NCBI GenBank assembly: GCA_030248195.1 | Contig: JASAND010016332.1 | Coordinates: 1-64,000, forward strand | Direction: 5' to 3' | DNA from: Trissonchulus latispiculum | Lineage: Eukaryota > Nematoda > Enoplea > Enoplida > Ironidae | DNA: 64,000 bases | Shown here: one piece after another, positions 46,486-58,595 of the stretch | How positions within the stretch are numbered: the stretch's first letter is position 1 | Layout of the letters: each line of letters opens with the position of its first letter | Program-made: the position numbers and the translations under genes | Notes under the pieces: generated by a model | The model's input: only the letters and a program-made list of their open reading frames with translations | Database searches by the model: none | Told to the model about the DNA's origin: nothing

Positions 46486-47046
46486 TTGGATATCTCCACC
46501 ACTTTGGCTCGTCAAATCATGTTTGGTTCATCTATACTATCTATACCTGTTACCATTGCTTACATAAAATCGATTGTCCCCCTTAGTACAACTGTATTCC
46601 TCTCTGGACATGTGACCCCTCCAAATGTTGGGCGATACAATCAAATCGACTTTTTCTCTAATTGTGACATTGAACTTCTCTCTAACGTAACGCAACAATT
46701 CTAAAAAATCCGCCGAACATTAATGTTTTCATTGTCTTGCTCCAGTGATCACTACGTGAAAGCCCAGTATGACTTTCTTTTGATCCACAACTGCTACTGT
46801 TCAACAGAAACCACTCTAAGCCATGAACGATCATCGTCATCACCAGCAACAACAACAAGAACAATTTTATCTCTAAAGACGCCCACAGCCGCAAAAATTT
46901 CCAGCAACTGGCAGTACCACTTCACCAATGGGAAACATATCTACTACAGCCTGTGAATCAACCGTTACTCCAATTCAAGTATATATTATCGCCAGCCTTA
47001 TTTTTGGAATTATAATAGGGATATTGTTGCAACTTTGCATCAAATA
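46486..47046 (+). pseudogene. Single-pass membrane protein end, broken by a one-base shift
   Basis: A pyrimidine-rich acceptor (CATTGTCTTGCTCCAG, 46729-46744) opens a frame with HYVKAQYDFLLIHNCYCS, then a serine/threonine-rich stalk (ERSSSSPATTTRTIL). In the A5 run at 46893-46897 the frame must shift: deleting one A joins it to TGSTTSPMGNISTTACES and then a transmembrane helix (VYIIASLIFGIIIGILLQL) with a three-residue tail CIK and TAA. Mucin-like stalk, one helix and tiny cytoplasmic end define a type I surface protein. An upstream frame (46510-46700) encoding VTPPNVGRYNQIDFF and a cysteine may be an earlier exon. HYVKAQY loosely recalls TYVKAKY of the 28.3 and 34.6 kb domains. The shift is either a sequencing error in the homopolymer or a real mutation. 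Confidence 0.5.
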
Positions 47047-47090
47047 AATAAATAAATACATAAATAAATAAATAAATAAATAAATAAAAG
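47041..47090 (+). repeat. AAAT microsatellite
   Basis: A run of AAAT units directly follows the stop codon of the membrane protein. AATAAA words inside it could serve as polyadenylation signals. Confidence 0.85.
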
Positions 47091-47114
47091 GTATAATTTC
47101 GAAGTACCTCAATC

Positions 47115-47362
47115 CAAGGGCTGAGGGCAATCATAATCCAAGGGCTGTCCGTTTCTGCTGCTGCAGAGGGTGCAGCACCACCGCGCGATCCTCTCTTCAG
47201 CTCTCACATTGCCGAAAGCATCTCGGGAATCTTGGCACCAAATAGTTGCAGGCTGCCTTCCCCCATGTCGATACAGCCACGATTGTGGTCGGTCATTAGT
47301 TTTACTGGGTCGTTTGCCACACGGGCATACTATTGAAGTCGATACTTTGGAACTTCATTGCC
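47115..47362 (-). CDS. Cysteine-rich coding candidate, 80 residues
   Basis: A minus-strand frame without ATG, open for about 82 codons to a TGA. It contains VCPCGKRPSKTNDRPQSW, then ATIWCQDSRDAFGN, then RWCCTLCSSRNGQPLDYDCP. The CPC and WCCTLC pairs could chelate metal or form disulfides. Codon content is balanced in this AT-rich region, which favours real coding. No start codon in this frame, so it would be an internal or last exon. Plus-strand frames across it look like shadows. Family unknown. Confidence 0.3.
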
Positions 47363-47564
47363 CACAACGGAAATTTCAGCAAATAGGTTATTGGACAGCC
47401 GAATGAATTTCCGTTTATATTGAACACCTGAAACAACTGAATATCCGCAATTGCAAGTGGAAAAATGAAAACACTAGTCCAGGAGCTTGAAATCGAAAGA
47501 AAGCTCAAATAGAACCCTTGAAATGTTGAATATCTACAGTGAAATTGGGGCCGCATCACAGGTG

Positions 47565-47890
47565 GACAAGGGGGGGGGGAAGGGGGGGAATTTCCCCCCC
47601 CCCCCCTCTGCGAAGTCGCCCACAAGGGGTCGCGAAATTGCTCCCACAAGAGGCAAAAAAATTGGCCACAAGGGGTCAGAAAATTGCCCAAAAATTAGGT
47701 TTTACGACTAAAATTTCCAAAAATTTAAAATGTCCAAAAAACGCGTTTTGGCTAAAAAATCGCTGTTTTTTGTTAAAAAATGGCAAAAATCGCTTTAAAA
47801 AGTACCCCTAAGAAAAATCGCTCTCACAAGGGGTACCCAAATTTGCTTCCACAAGGGTCAGTGAAATTTGACCTCCCGTTCAGGTATGGG
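47565..47890. repeat. G/C-run-bounded AAAATTG-rich repeat
   Basis: Starts with runs of G (9 and 7) and C (13), continues with repeated CACAAGGGGT words and A/T-rich AAAATTTCC words. Similar AAAATT-rich bodies with CCCCTT-type words occur at 57000-57260 and 58400-58900, so it likely belongs to the same dispersed class. Confidence 0.5.
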
Positions 47891-47894
47891 CCGC

Positions 47895-50125
47895 ATAAAC
47901 TTTCCAAATGTTTTCAGAAATCGAGCGTATCCAAATAACCACTTAGTAGTATTTGACAGTGTTGTTAGGGTGGTGCGTTTTCAAAAGATTGATAAATGCT
48001 AGATCTAACTGAATAGTTGAGCCTACTCCACCCATCTAATTCAAACATAATATCTTTGATAACATAATAACATAATATCCCTTCAGGAATAGATCCGGAA
48101 TCAGAACCTCCAGTATAACAAACAACTACGGAAGAAATACAAAATATATCAACCTATTTTATATATATTGAAATGCAATCAAATTATACCAGATCTTGAT
48201 GGTCAGACAGTCGATGATCTCCGTCCGAAGCATTCCCGGGATAAATGTTTTGACCAGTACAGTGACGACAGCAAAAAGTTTTTATTCTGTAGTAGGACCA
48301 TTAAGCTATAGAGTTCCAAGTAGTACAGCATATGAACGTAGGTTTCCAGGATCTTAGTGATTGTTCTGGTGTGCAAAGGCAAGGTGTTCCGCTTGGAAGG
48401 CAAAAGATTGTTACTGAAACATTGTCAAAGTAGTTTTTTCCAAACTTCTCCAAAAAGAATTTTTCCATAATCTTCTGGAACAATTGTTATGTCTCGTTTA
48501 TCTACTAAGGCAGATTCAAAAATAATAATGCTTTTTCGGTTTCAGTAAAGCAGACAGCACTGTGCTTTATGGTTAAACAATCCACTGCAGGAATACTGTG
48601 TAGTACGATTGTTTTACTGAAACCTGTTACAGTCGCTGAAAGATAGGTTCTGCTGTACCATTGTAAACTCAATCAAAGTCCATAGGAGTTATTAAGTTGA
48701 TTCCTCACACTTATCCTTATTTTTTTCCTTATACTGTATAGTGTCTTAGCACTACTGATGCCGTAGCCGATAGAGATGCCAACGGCAACAGAAGTATTTC
48801 TGAAACAATTTCAATATTTAAATGTTTGTTTAGATGTAATTTTATTACAACATTTGAATGTTTGTTTTGATGTAATTTTATTAAACAAGTCCAGACGGTG
48901 AATTAATGCAATGTGCTACTGCGTACAGCCAGCCTGTACGGTAGGAACACGCGTTTCCGCTGGTTTGATTCCAACATTATGCAAGCTTAATGTTATGATC
49001 CAACAAAACAGGGCCACAGTTCAACCGAAGCAATGCAGCCTTCTTTTATAGATACTTAGAGGCATACGCTACACAGAGCTTAGAGGTGCTGAATATACTG
49101 TATACTGTATACTGAATATAGTACTGTATACAATAGAGGAAGAAGAACCGACGACACAATGTCAATGAAAAAATTAACAAAAATGTATAGTTGCAATCTT
49201 ACTGAATCACTGTGCAGACGACAGGGCCCAATTTCGTAAAAGTTGCAAATTTGCAAGTGGGAGCTTGCGACACGCACTTGGGACGTAAGTGCGGATTACT
49301 ATTTTTTCATAGAGCTTTTCCGCAAGCTTGCGGAAATTAGCTACACAAGTTTCGGAACTGACGAACTTCTAACGCAACTTCTTTGAAAAACTATAAGTCT
49401 TTCACCATTGCATAGCATTTACATATTATTTTAAACTTGGCCGCATTTCAAGATATTGGCGAATTCATTCTTGGCCGCATTCAAGATAACCATACAAGCA
49501 CGTTCAACATTGCCAATATTGTTAGATCTTATATGTTATAAAATAAAGCAATTATTTGAACTTTTTTCTTTTTTTAAATTCCTCCCCTAGTACAGTTCCC
49601 CTTGCACAACACAAGGTTACACAGTCGTAAATAGTTACGGCGGGTATGACTACCTTGCAACAGTTAATTCACAAAGATTTGCCAATATAACAATTAGTTT
49701 ATAGTTTCAAACAAGATTGCTATTGCAATATATGTCATCCTATCTGATCAGGAAGTTGTCTTATTTACTATTCACCCTTGTTCAAATATCGCTGTATTTA
49801 TACAAAAGTAGGCTGCAGATAACACGAATCCAGCACAGTTGGCCTGTTATAAAAGGCAAATAAATATCTGTATAGTTCTTCCCAATAATTACCTCGCAAG
49901 GCTACTTGAAGCTATTGTAAGCTGTTATATCCATGCCTAAAGCTTCATTGGATTTTAGTGACTCGACTCAACTTCTCCACAATCGTATATTGTTCGCTAA
50001 AGGTTAAGACAAACACTCACAAACTCACAGGTAACATATTTTGTCTTGACGACATGGTTTACTTTCTAAAGGTTTTTGATGCTAGTCGCAAACAAATATC
50101 AAATAATGTAAAGACTACAGGATCG
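47895..50125. other. No supported gene
   Basis: No convincing frame. At about 48803-48885 a 36-38 bp unit (ATGTTTGTTT(A/T)GATGTAATTTTATTA) is present twice in tandem. At 48536-48625 GGTTTCAGTAAA and TTTACTGAAACC form a small inverted pair. Confidence 0.45.
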
Positions 50126-50134
50126 AGAGTGTGG

Positions 50135-50212
50135 GCATGTCTGATCAGCCCTACTTCCGCTTGCCCCTAACCGGGCATGTCTGATCAGCCCTACTTCCGC
50201 TTGCCCCTATCC
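50135..50212 (+). repeat. 39-bp tandem duplication
   Basis: GGGCATGTCTGATCAGCCC, continuing to TTGCCCCTA, is present twice in succession with no internal difference, implying a recent duplication. Confidence 0.85.
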
Positions 50213-50726
50213 AACTAAAGTACGCTATGGCTATCTATTAAATACCGCAAGTTTACTCTCAAAAGGGTGCAAAATAAATATTTGTAACCGAATACAACAA
50301 GAAACGAAAGTATAGCGCAGCGAGGTACAGTTTTCCAAATAATGAAGTGACTACAAGTATCACAACAAATGAACCGAATCCAATTACAAAATACAGAACC
50401 AAAAAGGGTCAAACAATTCCGGAGTAAAACCCAAACGGTGATCCCAAATCCAATAGCCGGGAGAATTGTCACACGAACCCAACCTACTCGTAGAAAAACA
50501 TACCACACTGACTGTAAAAATGGGCGGTCAACCCAACTTTTGAATGTTTAGCTACAGAAACTGAGGTTTGTACACAGAAGAAAGGAGTTTCATTTATTGT
50601 TCCTAAAGATAGCATTGCACTTTAATAATTTTGAATAGATATCGAGAAAAATGTTATGAAATATTCCACAACTTATGGCGACAACATGGTTTTGAGTCAT
50701 TCTTATCTGGTCAGTCTCTGTAGTTT

Positions 50727-50972
50727 ACTGATCAGCGGTGATCTGTGCGTCTTCAACCAGGGTGACTGTTATTGATGATGCCTGAATTTCAGGGGTGGAC
50801 GGCCGTTCCCGCCCTTGTTGTTTGTCCGAGGAAAAATTCGATGACGGAGATTGGGAGGACCGTGAAGAGTGGGAATCCATAAGCAAGTGTTTTGGGGAAA
50901 CCGAGCAGAAGATGCAGACGATGGCGAGCGAGAGTTGTCACTGCTGTTAATCACTCTGTCACGCCCTGACAT
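50727..50972 (-). pseudogene. Serine-rich reading frame with one shift
   Basis: An ATG-initiated frame (MSGRDRVINSSDNSRSPSS) runs into a second frame by a one-base change near 50903. The second continues LLMDSHSSRSSQSPSSN, then GRERPSTPEIQAS and VTLVEDAQITADQ to a TAA. The product would be hydrophilic, serine-rich and unstructured. It lies just downstream, on the same strand, of an integrase zinc-finger fragment and may be the end of that retroelement's polyprotein or a separate small protein. Confidence 0.4.
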
Positions 50973-51135
50973 GTTATGACGGAAGTTACGACAGTTTTTC
51001 TCAAGCTATTCACACGGGGAAATTTGGCAATGCATTAAACGTACCAGATTTTGAGTACCTATATTCTTGATTGTTATCAGCCGTTATGTTATCATTGTTA
51101 TCATCAGGGATGAAACCCCCCAACCCCCCCCAGCA

Positions 51136-51526
51136 CATGTATATTCTGGAACAGGTTTTAAAACAGCTTTCTTCCTTGAGATAGGATGAATTTTGGTTGC
51201 GAACTCGCTACAATTCAGACACCACTTCTTCACGTCCTTCTTCATATTCGGCCAAAAGATACAGTCTTTGATTCAATTCGACATAAACATCTGTCTCTAT
51301 CGGGTTCGTTTGAGTAAATCAATGGTGAACTTCCCGAATCTGTGTGAGCATCGAGTAGAAAATGGTGTGGACATTCGTCGCATACATAGACATTCAAGTT
51401 ACCGTAGTACCACCGAGTCGTACTGGGCTGCGACACATTCCGCGTGCCAGCATTAAGGAATATCGGGTCGTTTCTACTCAGACAAGAGGTTTTCACTATT
51501 GTAGTACTATATCCTAAATAAACCAA
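51136..51526 (-). pseudogene. Retroelement integrase N-terminal zinc-finger fragment
   Basis: Minus-strand frames carry CDECPHHFLLDAHTDSG, then after a shift FTIDLLKRTR, then KDCIFWPNMKKDVKKWCL with NCSEFATK. This is the order of the integrase H2C2 domain of Ty3/Gypsy-like elements: LL..H, then FyWPxMxxDV, then CxxC. The second histidine (GHFG) is replaced by GKF, and stops lie between the pieces, so it is inactive. No catalytic core was found; sequence to the left returns to unrelated DNA. Confidence 0.55.
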
Positions 51527-51793
51527 CAGTTCTGATCCCAGCTACGGTAACTGGAACCATCATTTCTTTTACGTGGTCTGGTGTTGTGCAGTTATTTACT
51601 GGTCTCGGTGGCCAAGGTATAAAACAAGACCTTATTGCACTGTTGCGAGCTATGGTTCCTCATTTCTTTCATAGTTTGCGTATTTCATAGTTTCATAGTT
51701 TATCTCCACCGCGAGGTACCGTATTTCTTGTGTTATCTAACATATAGTCGATTACCACAACGACTTCTTCTCTGCTAGATTCAGTGTGTCAAG

Positions 51794-53937
51794 GTGCCCA
51801 ACCGCCATCCTATTCTTGCACGGTTTTTTGCAGAATAGGCCAGTTTTCTGACGCTCTATAGTCTATTTCCTATTTTCCATTTACTCAAACTGTGCTAAGT
51901 TGAATTAGTCGCGCTTACACTATGAACCTAGAATAGGAAATAGGAAATAGACTTACGCTTGTCTATTTATTTCAAAGAATACCGCTAGCCAATCACGATG
52001 CAAGCAGCAAATCGTTGGCTTGATTTTTCCCTAGCTATGCAATTCCCAATTTTAACTCCAATTCCAACTAAACTCAAATGTTATTAATATGCAAAACTAA
52101 GTTGTTTTTTAAGAAAGATACTGCCAGGCGAAAATTAGGTAATTAAATAAATATGATTAATTGGAGCCCTCGATGGTGGACTACACTGTCGGATTTATGA
52201 AGTAATTTAAAAAAAATTTATTAAAATTATTTAACAGTTTGGTGGGATAGGTGAATAAATTTGCAAAATAAATAATTCATTTGTGAAGAAAGATACTGCC
52301 AGGCGAAAAAGTAATTAATTGATGATGCATTTTTTCTAGTTTGCTTCTGCTGCGCCAGCCTATATTAAATTTGTTGGTTCAACCGCATTAAAATTTCGGT
52401 AACTAGAGCTTTTTAATTTTTAGGACCGTACCGTACTTTAAAGGTATCGTACGTATCCTCAAATTTGGGAACGTTGCCTAGATCCTAGGAATAAACAATA
52501 ATTTTAACGGGGAGCCACACTGAATGAAACTGCCGGATCTATATAATCAGGATCAAGTAAACAATCCCCCAACCTCAATTTGGTTTCGATTAGTTTACTT
52601 GCTTTAGAAAACTTAACCAATGTAGCTCAAACTTTGGATGCATTCCAACACATATCTGATTGATTGGCAGTAAAACATTGTCTTAGTTTTGACATTTGAA
52701 AGATACTGGACCGACGGAATAGAAGCCGTTCGGGTCGCCGGGTCTGAAAATTGTGACTCCCTTTCATCTCTGGCCAACATATCAAATCACGTTAAGGCTG
52801 AAGACTTTCCAGCTGCGAGAAAACTCGATGCGAAGTAGCAAAATTTTCGTGTCGCCGTTCGTCGAGTGAATTTCCTGGATTATACAGTGACAACTCCAGA
52901 AGGTTGTCTATATGGGTTCATGTCCTACATATCACAATACAAAAAATCAGATTCAGCAGTTTTAAGAAATCGATGTTAAAGATCACTCAGTCGCTCATTA
53001 TATGCTACGTTTTGCGGATTCTGCATGGACGATTCACTCTACTCGCGTCAGGGTAGTTGTCATTGTCCTTGTCATTGCAATTGGACTCAGTTCAATTGCC
53101 GCTAAACAAAAAATAAATGTCATCTATATGAACGAAAGAAACAGAAAAATCTCTGACATAATGTTCACAAATGTTGAACAAATATGTGCATTAATTAGAT
53201 AAAATCTGAGATCATTTGGATAACCAATTCAGGTTGAGAAGATAGGCAAAGGGAGATTTTTAATCCCCCGTGTCTACTTCTATCTCACCTCCCGTTAACT
53301 TATTCCAATTCTTTTATTTTAAAAATTAAATTATAAATAAGACAATTTTGATGGGTAACTGTATATAGGACATCAGAAAACAAAGAAAGATAATTTTGAG
53401 ATTCTGTTGGTTGGAGAAATCGGTATATAAATACACATCAATACGGCGATTTTTCTCCCCCATGTCTAATTTTATCCCACCACCCTGTTAAATTGTTTAA
53501 TAATTTTTTTATTTTAAAATTTAACAGGAAGTCAGAACTTAGTTGTTTACAGGCATTTTCGGAGGACCCAATTAATTTGATTATTTAATTACCTAATTTT
53601 CGACTGGCAGTATCTTTCTTCAAAAACTTACTACGTAGTTTTGCATATTAATAACATTTGAGTTTAGTTGGAATTGGAGTTAAAATTGGGAATTGCATAG
53701 CTAGGCCAAAATTAAGCTAACGATCTGCTGCTTGCATCGTGACTGGCTAGCGGTATTCTTTGAAGTAAATAGACAAGCGTAAGTCTATTTCCTATTTCCT
53801 ATTCTAGGTTCATTAAGCCCGACTAATTCAATTAGCACAGTTTAAGTAAATGGAAAATAGGAAATAGACTATAGGGCGTCAGAAAACTGGCCTATTCTGC
53901 GAAAAACCGTGCAGGAATAGGATGGCGGTTGGGTACC
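51794..53937. mobile_element. 2.1 kb inverted-repeat element, about 370-bp arms
   Basis: The left arm (51794-52160) and right arm (about 53570-53937) are inverted copies: TGTCAAGGTGCCCAACCGCC against GGCGGTTGGGTACCTTGACA, then CCATCCTATTC(T/C)TGCACGG, CCTATTTTCCATTTA, the TAGGAAATAGGAAATAGAC word and GATACTGCCAG. The interior (about 1.4 kb) is non-coding and includes a diverged piece of the GGTGGTGG repeat (52780-53000). CAGTG follows or precedes both ends and may be part of a target duplication. It separates the envelope-like from the integrase-like relic. Confidence 0.8.
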
Positions 53938-54099
53938 TTGACAGCAGTGGCCGAGGAGAAACCGTTTTAACGCAGGTTTCAGTAATAGGGGGATGTTTGA
54001 TTGGCCTGCTAAAAGAATATAGTCTCGGTTTTGAACAGTGTGAAGACCAAACTTGTTGGTACAACGGTGGTGGTTGGAACCATGTGCGCCGCAATCAGC

Positions 54100-55753
54100 C
54101 AGCTACGCAGTGTAGTAGTAATGCACCAAGGCTGGCATAAGTGCATACTGCGAATGCCTGGACTTGCCATGGGCTTACGAGGATTCCATTGGGAAATCCA
54201 AAGAATCCTCGCCGCATAATTTGACTGGTGAGTTCGTTTGCTGTATCTACTACAGTCTTCTTTCGTTTCAATCCAAATTCTTTCTTAACTTTTATCTGTC
54301 GTGAAAACCCTTGCATCCGATCATTAAAGAAATATGAGTTTGTGGATCCGACTACTGATAAATAACAACGTGGTAAAAATGGTTTGCCTAAGGGTTAACT
54401 TGAACGAATTGGACCTGTTTCCTTGAAACAACTGAAGTTTTTTCTGTATACGTGATTGGATAAAGTAAGGCAGTGCTTCGATCATGAACGTAACGGCGTC
54501 CTTAAAATTCGAGGGGAACTTCGTTCCGTAGTTCACAGGATACTGGATAGGCAAGCTATTCAACGATATTCGTCTGACGATCGAGGTATCCATGGTGAAG
54601 AGACTCACTATGGATACCTGGTGAGAAACCTTAAAATGTATTGGGATCTCACGAGAGCATTCGGGGTCCTTGATTGGTAGGGATTGTATCTCTGATCCAT
54701 TCAAAATTCGACAAGGAAAAGATTTTATTAGGCCGCCTCCACTTCGAGCGTAGACATCATTTCGGCCTACTAGTACCCTCATAGCCTCTGCGAGGATGGC
54801 AAGAATCTGAGTGGGCAGAACTCTTACAATGGACATCATATTTTGGCATGTCGGGTGAAGTGCTTGCTGAAAAGAATGCTTGATCATGGTCTGAGCGTGA
54901 AACTTCACCGCTTGCAAAGATGCCGCGAGAAGGTCAGTGAAAACAAGTCCGTGTTCATGTGAGAGAGTCGTAGCACTTACACCTTCGGGATAATCTCCTC
55001 TAGCCCTTTAACGGCGCTTGTTCCTCATTTTCTTTAAAAGAAAGTGGACAATTCCAGTTGTTGACCACGTTTATCTCACCGTACCGAGCATGCGAGACGG
55101 AAGGCCTTATTCGGAGACGGCAATTTCTTTCGCTTCGCAGTCTCGAGCTAGCTTAGGTTGAGTCCAACTCAGCGCGAATTTTCCATCGCCAGATAGCCAG
55201 GTGTCACCATGGATTTGCTGAACAATAGTTTCCATGGAAGAAACTGACAGCTTTCTTTCGGATCCGGTGTTCTAAGTAGGTATGATTTATCCTAAGTTAG
55301 GGTAATAGTTGCAATGAGCTACATCGCCGGCAGTCTTTTCCATTGTGCCATGTCATGCCTTTTGTAAGCTGATTGCCACCTTAAACAAAAACAGTTTGTA
55401 GCTACATAGTATACCCAATTGCAACAATTTACACCACCACCCGGATAGTGACAATTAAATTTATTTTCGGTCTGCCGTAGTCCTCCTTTTTCTATCATCG
55501 GCGCAGCATTGCATAGGCTGAATTCCTTCAGTTGCCCGCATTCCGCATCCGTCACCCACTCCTCTGTCAGTTTCTCTTTTTTCAAGTGCTCGTTATCAAA
55601 GAAATAAGTAAAAACATCAATGGTCCTGGTTACTTTCGTACATTGCCAACCAGTGGATCTGTATTGAATGTAGTAGCGATTATAAAACTGAAATTGAGTT
55701 TGCGGGAAATCCGAAGCTTCACGAGCCAGTGTATCTTGAATGCAGGTAGTCAT
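54100..55753 (-). pseudogene. Endogenous retroelement envelope-like glycoprotein, decayed
   Basis: Three minus-strand segments look like one envelope-type surface protein. 55753-55319 is cysteine-rich (GWQCTKVTRT, then ECGQLKEFSLC, then NCCNWVYYVATNC). About 55260-55112 has TWLSGDGKFALSW and a cysteine. 54980-54324 contains SGGGLIKSFPCRILNGSEI and a following Cys-x-x-x-IPI segment. A hydrophobic stretch near 54200-54110 could be the membrane anchor. The spacing of tryptophans and cysteines resembles env genes carried by BEL/Pao and related LTR elements in invertebrates. Several stops and frame changes break it, so it cannot encode a complete product. Exact family uncertain. Confidence 0.5.
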
Positions 55754-56094
55754 AGCCGGTATGGCCCAGTAAGTTCTTCCAAATCAAATGACAAATCAAT
55801 CAATTGACAAATCATCGGACCAGCTCAGCATGAAATCCCTACGACGATTAACAGAAACTTCTTGAGTCAAAGCGAGACTACAGAAAATCTGCGTCGTGCG
55901 ATGTCAATATCGCGACGACGACATTGCTGCAGTATTTTGCGCAGGAGCCAGTATCCCACTTCTTAATTATACATTCAGGCAATGCTCCACATGATGGTTC
56001 CAGCCGGAATCGGGTTCTACAGACGCTGATGTCGAGCAGCACCCTTGCAACATTTTAGACTCCGGTCTTCTCACGGTTTCGCGAATCTTGGATA

Positions 56095-56797
56095 ACTTCT
56101 ATTAATCAAGCTATCAACTTGCATCATCAGCGGGCCATTTCCTGTTTCAGTGCTTCGAGGCTGGATGAGTTTACTTAGATACTGTGCCCTTACTAATCTG
56201 ATTCCTGATCCGCATCGTTCTTCATGGAGGCATTTGGTAGCTTCGTTTTCAGTAACGTAAGCTACCGCACAGGTTAACGAGCCTGTATGGAGTGTAGTTT
56301 CGATTGCGGGACTGCTGTCTGCATGACTGCTGTCACACAGGTGCCCCGGCTTCTGACAACTAGCGTCAATGGGTCGTCTATCGGACGTCCATCTGTGTCG
56401 TTTCCAACTGTCGATGTTGCTTTCGTGAGAAGAGGCTGGTTGTTGCTGCTCCCTTGATTGAAGCTGGCGTTGTATTTTGGCAAAGTTCTCTTATGTAGTT
56501 CTTTCTAAACCATCGAGAGCTCTTTGGCAGTCTACTAGCACCATATTAACTCTTCTTTTTCGTAAAAAGTTTGTTCCCCAGTTTCTGTAACCGTCGAGTT
56601 TGGTTCCTCATTTGTTTTTCCAATTTTTTCTGCGTGTTGACTGAATCGGGCACGGTCACGGACACCGCGTTCACGACTCTATTGTCTAATGCTGCAGGGG
56701 ATGCTTCATATGTATCTACTTCGCAGCGTTGTGCTTTGAGGAAAGCCTGTTCCAATGTTAAATGGTCAGCGACCAAGTCACAAACGGTTTTACACAT
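56095..56797 (-). pseudogene. Retroelement gag-like relic and adjoining frame
   Basis: The minus-strand frame 56797-56546 (DHLTLEQAFLKAQRCEVDTY, then KKLEKQMRNQTRRLQKLGN) has the helix and basic tail of an LTR-element gag C-terminus. After a break, a second frame contains ASCQKPGHLCDSSHAD, which recalls a CCHC knuckle, and continues through SLTCAVAYVTENEATKCLHE. That part might already belong to the start of the envelope-like region. No protease or reverse transcriptase lies between, so a deletion is implied if all pieces are one element. Confidence 0.4.
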
Positions 56798-56804
56798 ACA
56801 TTAA

Positions 56805-57318
56805 CACTAGGGTCGGGTCCTGGGTTGGGGCTTGTCCTCAAAAAAATTTGAGGGACTTGTATCTTGAACAAAAATTTTCAGGGAGGCTTGTACTGTGAAA
56901 ACTAATTTTTTCCGGCTGTTTTTCGTTACCCCTGGGCCGTCCCCGACGTCGATATGAATTGTAAGATATGAACAAAAATTTTCAGGAGGGCTTGTACCTC
57001 AAGAAAAAATGTGTAAAATTTTTCAATAAATTAACACTAATTTAGTTAAAATTAGCAATTATTCGTCAAAATTTGCAAAAAATCTTCAATTTTTGGAAAA
57101 AATTTCTAAATTTTGCCCGATTTCCCGAAAAATTAAACATTTTAGCTAAAACTTTTGTTTTGAACGTTTTGAAGTTTTACTGTGAAAACTAATTTTTTCC
57201 GGCTGTTTTTCGTTACCCTTTGGCCATTTTTTCGTTACCCCTTGTCCCCAACGGGGATAGGGCTTGTACCTTATCCGGGTTGGGGGGGCTTGGACTGCCC
57301 CCAGACCACCCCCGCGTT
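56805..57318. mobile_element. TTAA-flanked non-autonomous element
   Basis: The left end TTAA-CACTAGGGTCGGGTCC and right end CCCCCGCG-TTAA-CCTATGG are bounded by TTAA, the piggyBac-type target. Inside are repeated GGGGCTTGT, TTCAGG and AAAATT-rich words. A relative near 20035-20092 ends GGACCCGACCCTATG-TTAA, supporting the terminus. No transposase. Confidence 0.55.
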
Positions 57319-57329
57319 AACCTATGGTT

Positions 57330-58590
57330 TTACAATGGCATCAAAAATTCACATGGTACTTATAACCCTGCCAAGACATACTATTTACTATATAAGTACC
57401 TATACCACTCCAAACTCGTTAACATTTCTGTTTAAGTATTTCCTGATGCAAGGCAACAAGTATGCTTAGCACTTGTTTGTGCTAATGCTTCATAACTGTT
57501 TAATGTGATATATAACACAGTAACCGTAACCCACACATAAGTGAACCACACATGACCAGCCACACTAACACGACCACGCCACCTCCTTTGTCGCTAAAGT
57601 TTTGTAGATATTTGTCTATGCTGCATTATGCTGCCGTAGTTGATTCTTAGATTAGATCTCACTGAACTTATTTTCGGTATTCTATGGAAATTTGAGTCCG
57701 TAGCCGGAACCATTGCCTGTATAGTACTTATCTGATAGGTTGCATCTGATAGTTTTCGAGCTTTTGTCAATCGTTTTCTGAAGTAGAAATCAAGCGAAAC
57801 GAAAACTATAGCAGTCTGCAAAATTAGACAGCAAATGACATACTGAATCTGCTTTTGAGGTATATTCATTCTTTAATTCAGTGCTAGATTTAATTTAATT
57901 AATAGATAGATTTAGATTTAATTCAAGATTTAATTTAGTATTATCCCACAGAAACTGCTCGATTCTGTTCGATTTTTTGGATAATGGATATTTATTTAAT
58001 TGATTTTCTAAAAACGAAAGGTTTAGAACATTTGGCTAGACATTAAAATATTCTCACATCTATTACGAATTTAGTATTGTAATTTAATAGAAATTGTTTT
58101 AGGCAATACTCTGTCACTGCAATGAACCTCATGCTATATGTAATTATTTTATTGTGCATGATAGACAATGAATAGGAATTTCAGGAGAAGTAGTATATAG
58201 TACGAAAGTAAGTCCAACTATGTAGTATCAAAGTTAATAGTTTCCTCATTTTTTAGAAAGTTTAGTGTGACGATCCCAAACTAAAAATATGTCTGGAATT
58301 TTGACAGGGTAAGCCAGTATGATATCACTGATTGCACAGATTGGCACTGAAAGTCGGACAACTTGCGAACTGTACCACCAGAGATAAGTGTAAACAATCG
58401 GGCACAGAGTAAGCAAAAAATTGCCGCAAAATAAGGTTTTACACTAAAATTTTGAAACGTCCCAGGTCTTGTCGGAATTGTTTAGTTAGTTTATTAATGT
58501 TTCATGAAATTTGACCGAATTTTGGAAATTTGTTCGAGAAAATTACATGTGTGGTACAAGTCTCCTAAACATGTTATCGTGTGAGAATCC
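57330..58590. other. No supported gene
   Basis: AT-rich DNA; near 57880-57940 repeated TTAATTTAA/GATTTA words. No convincing frame. Confidence 0.45.
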
Positions 58591-58595
58591 TCATT

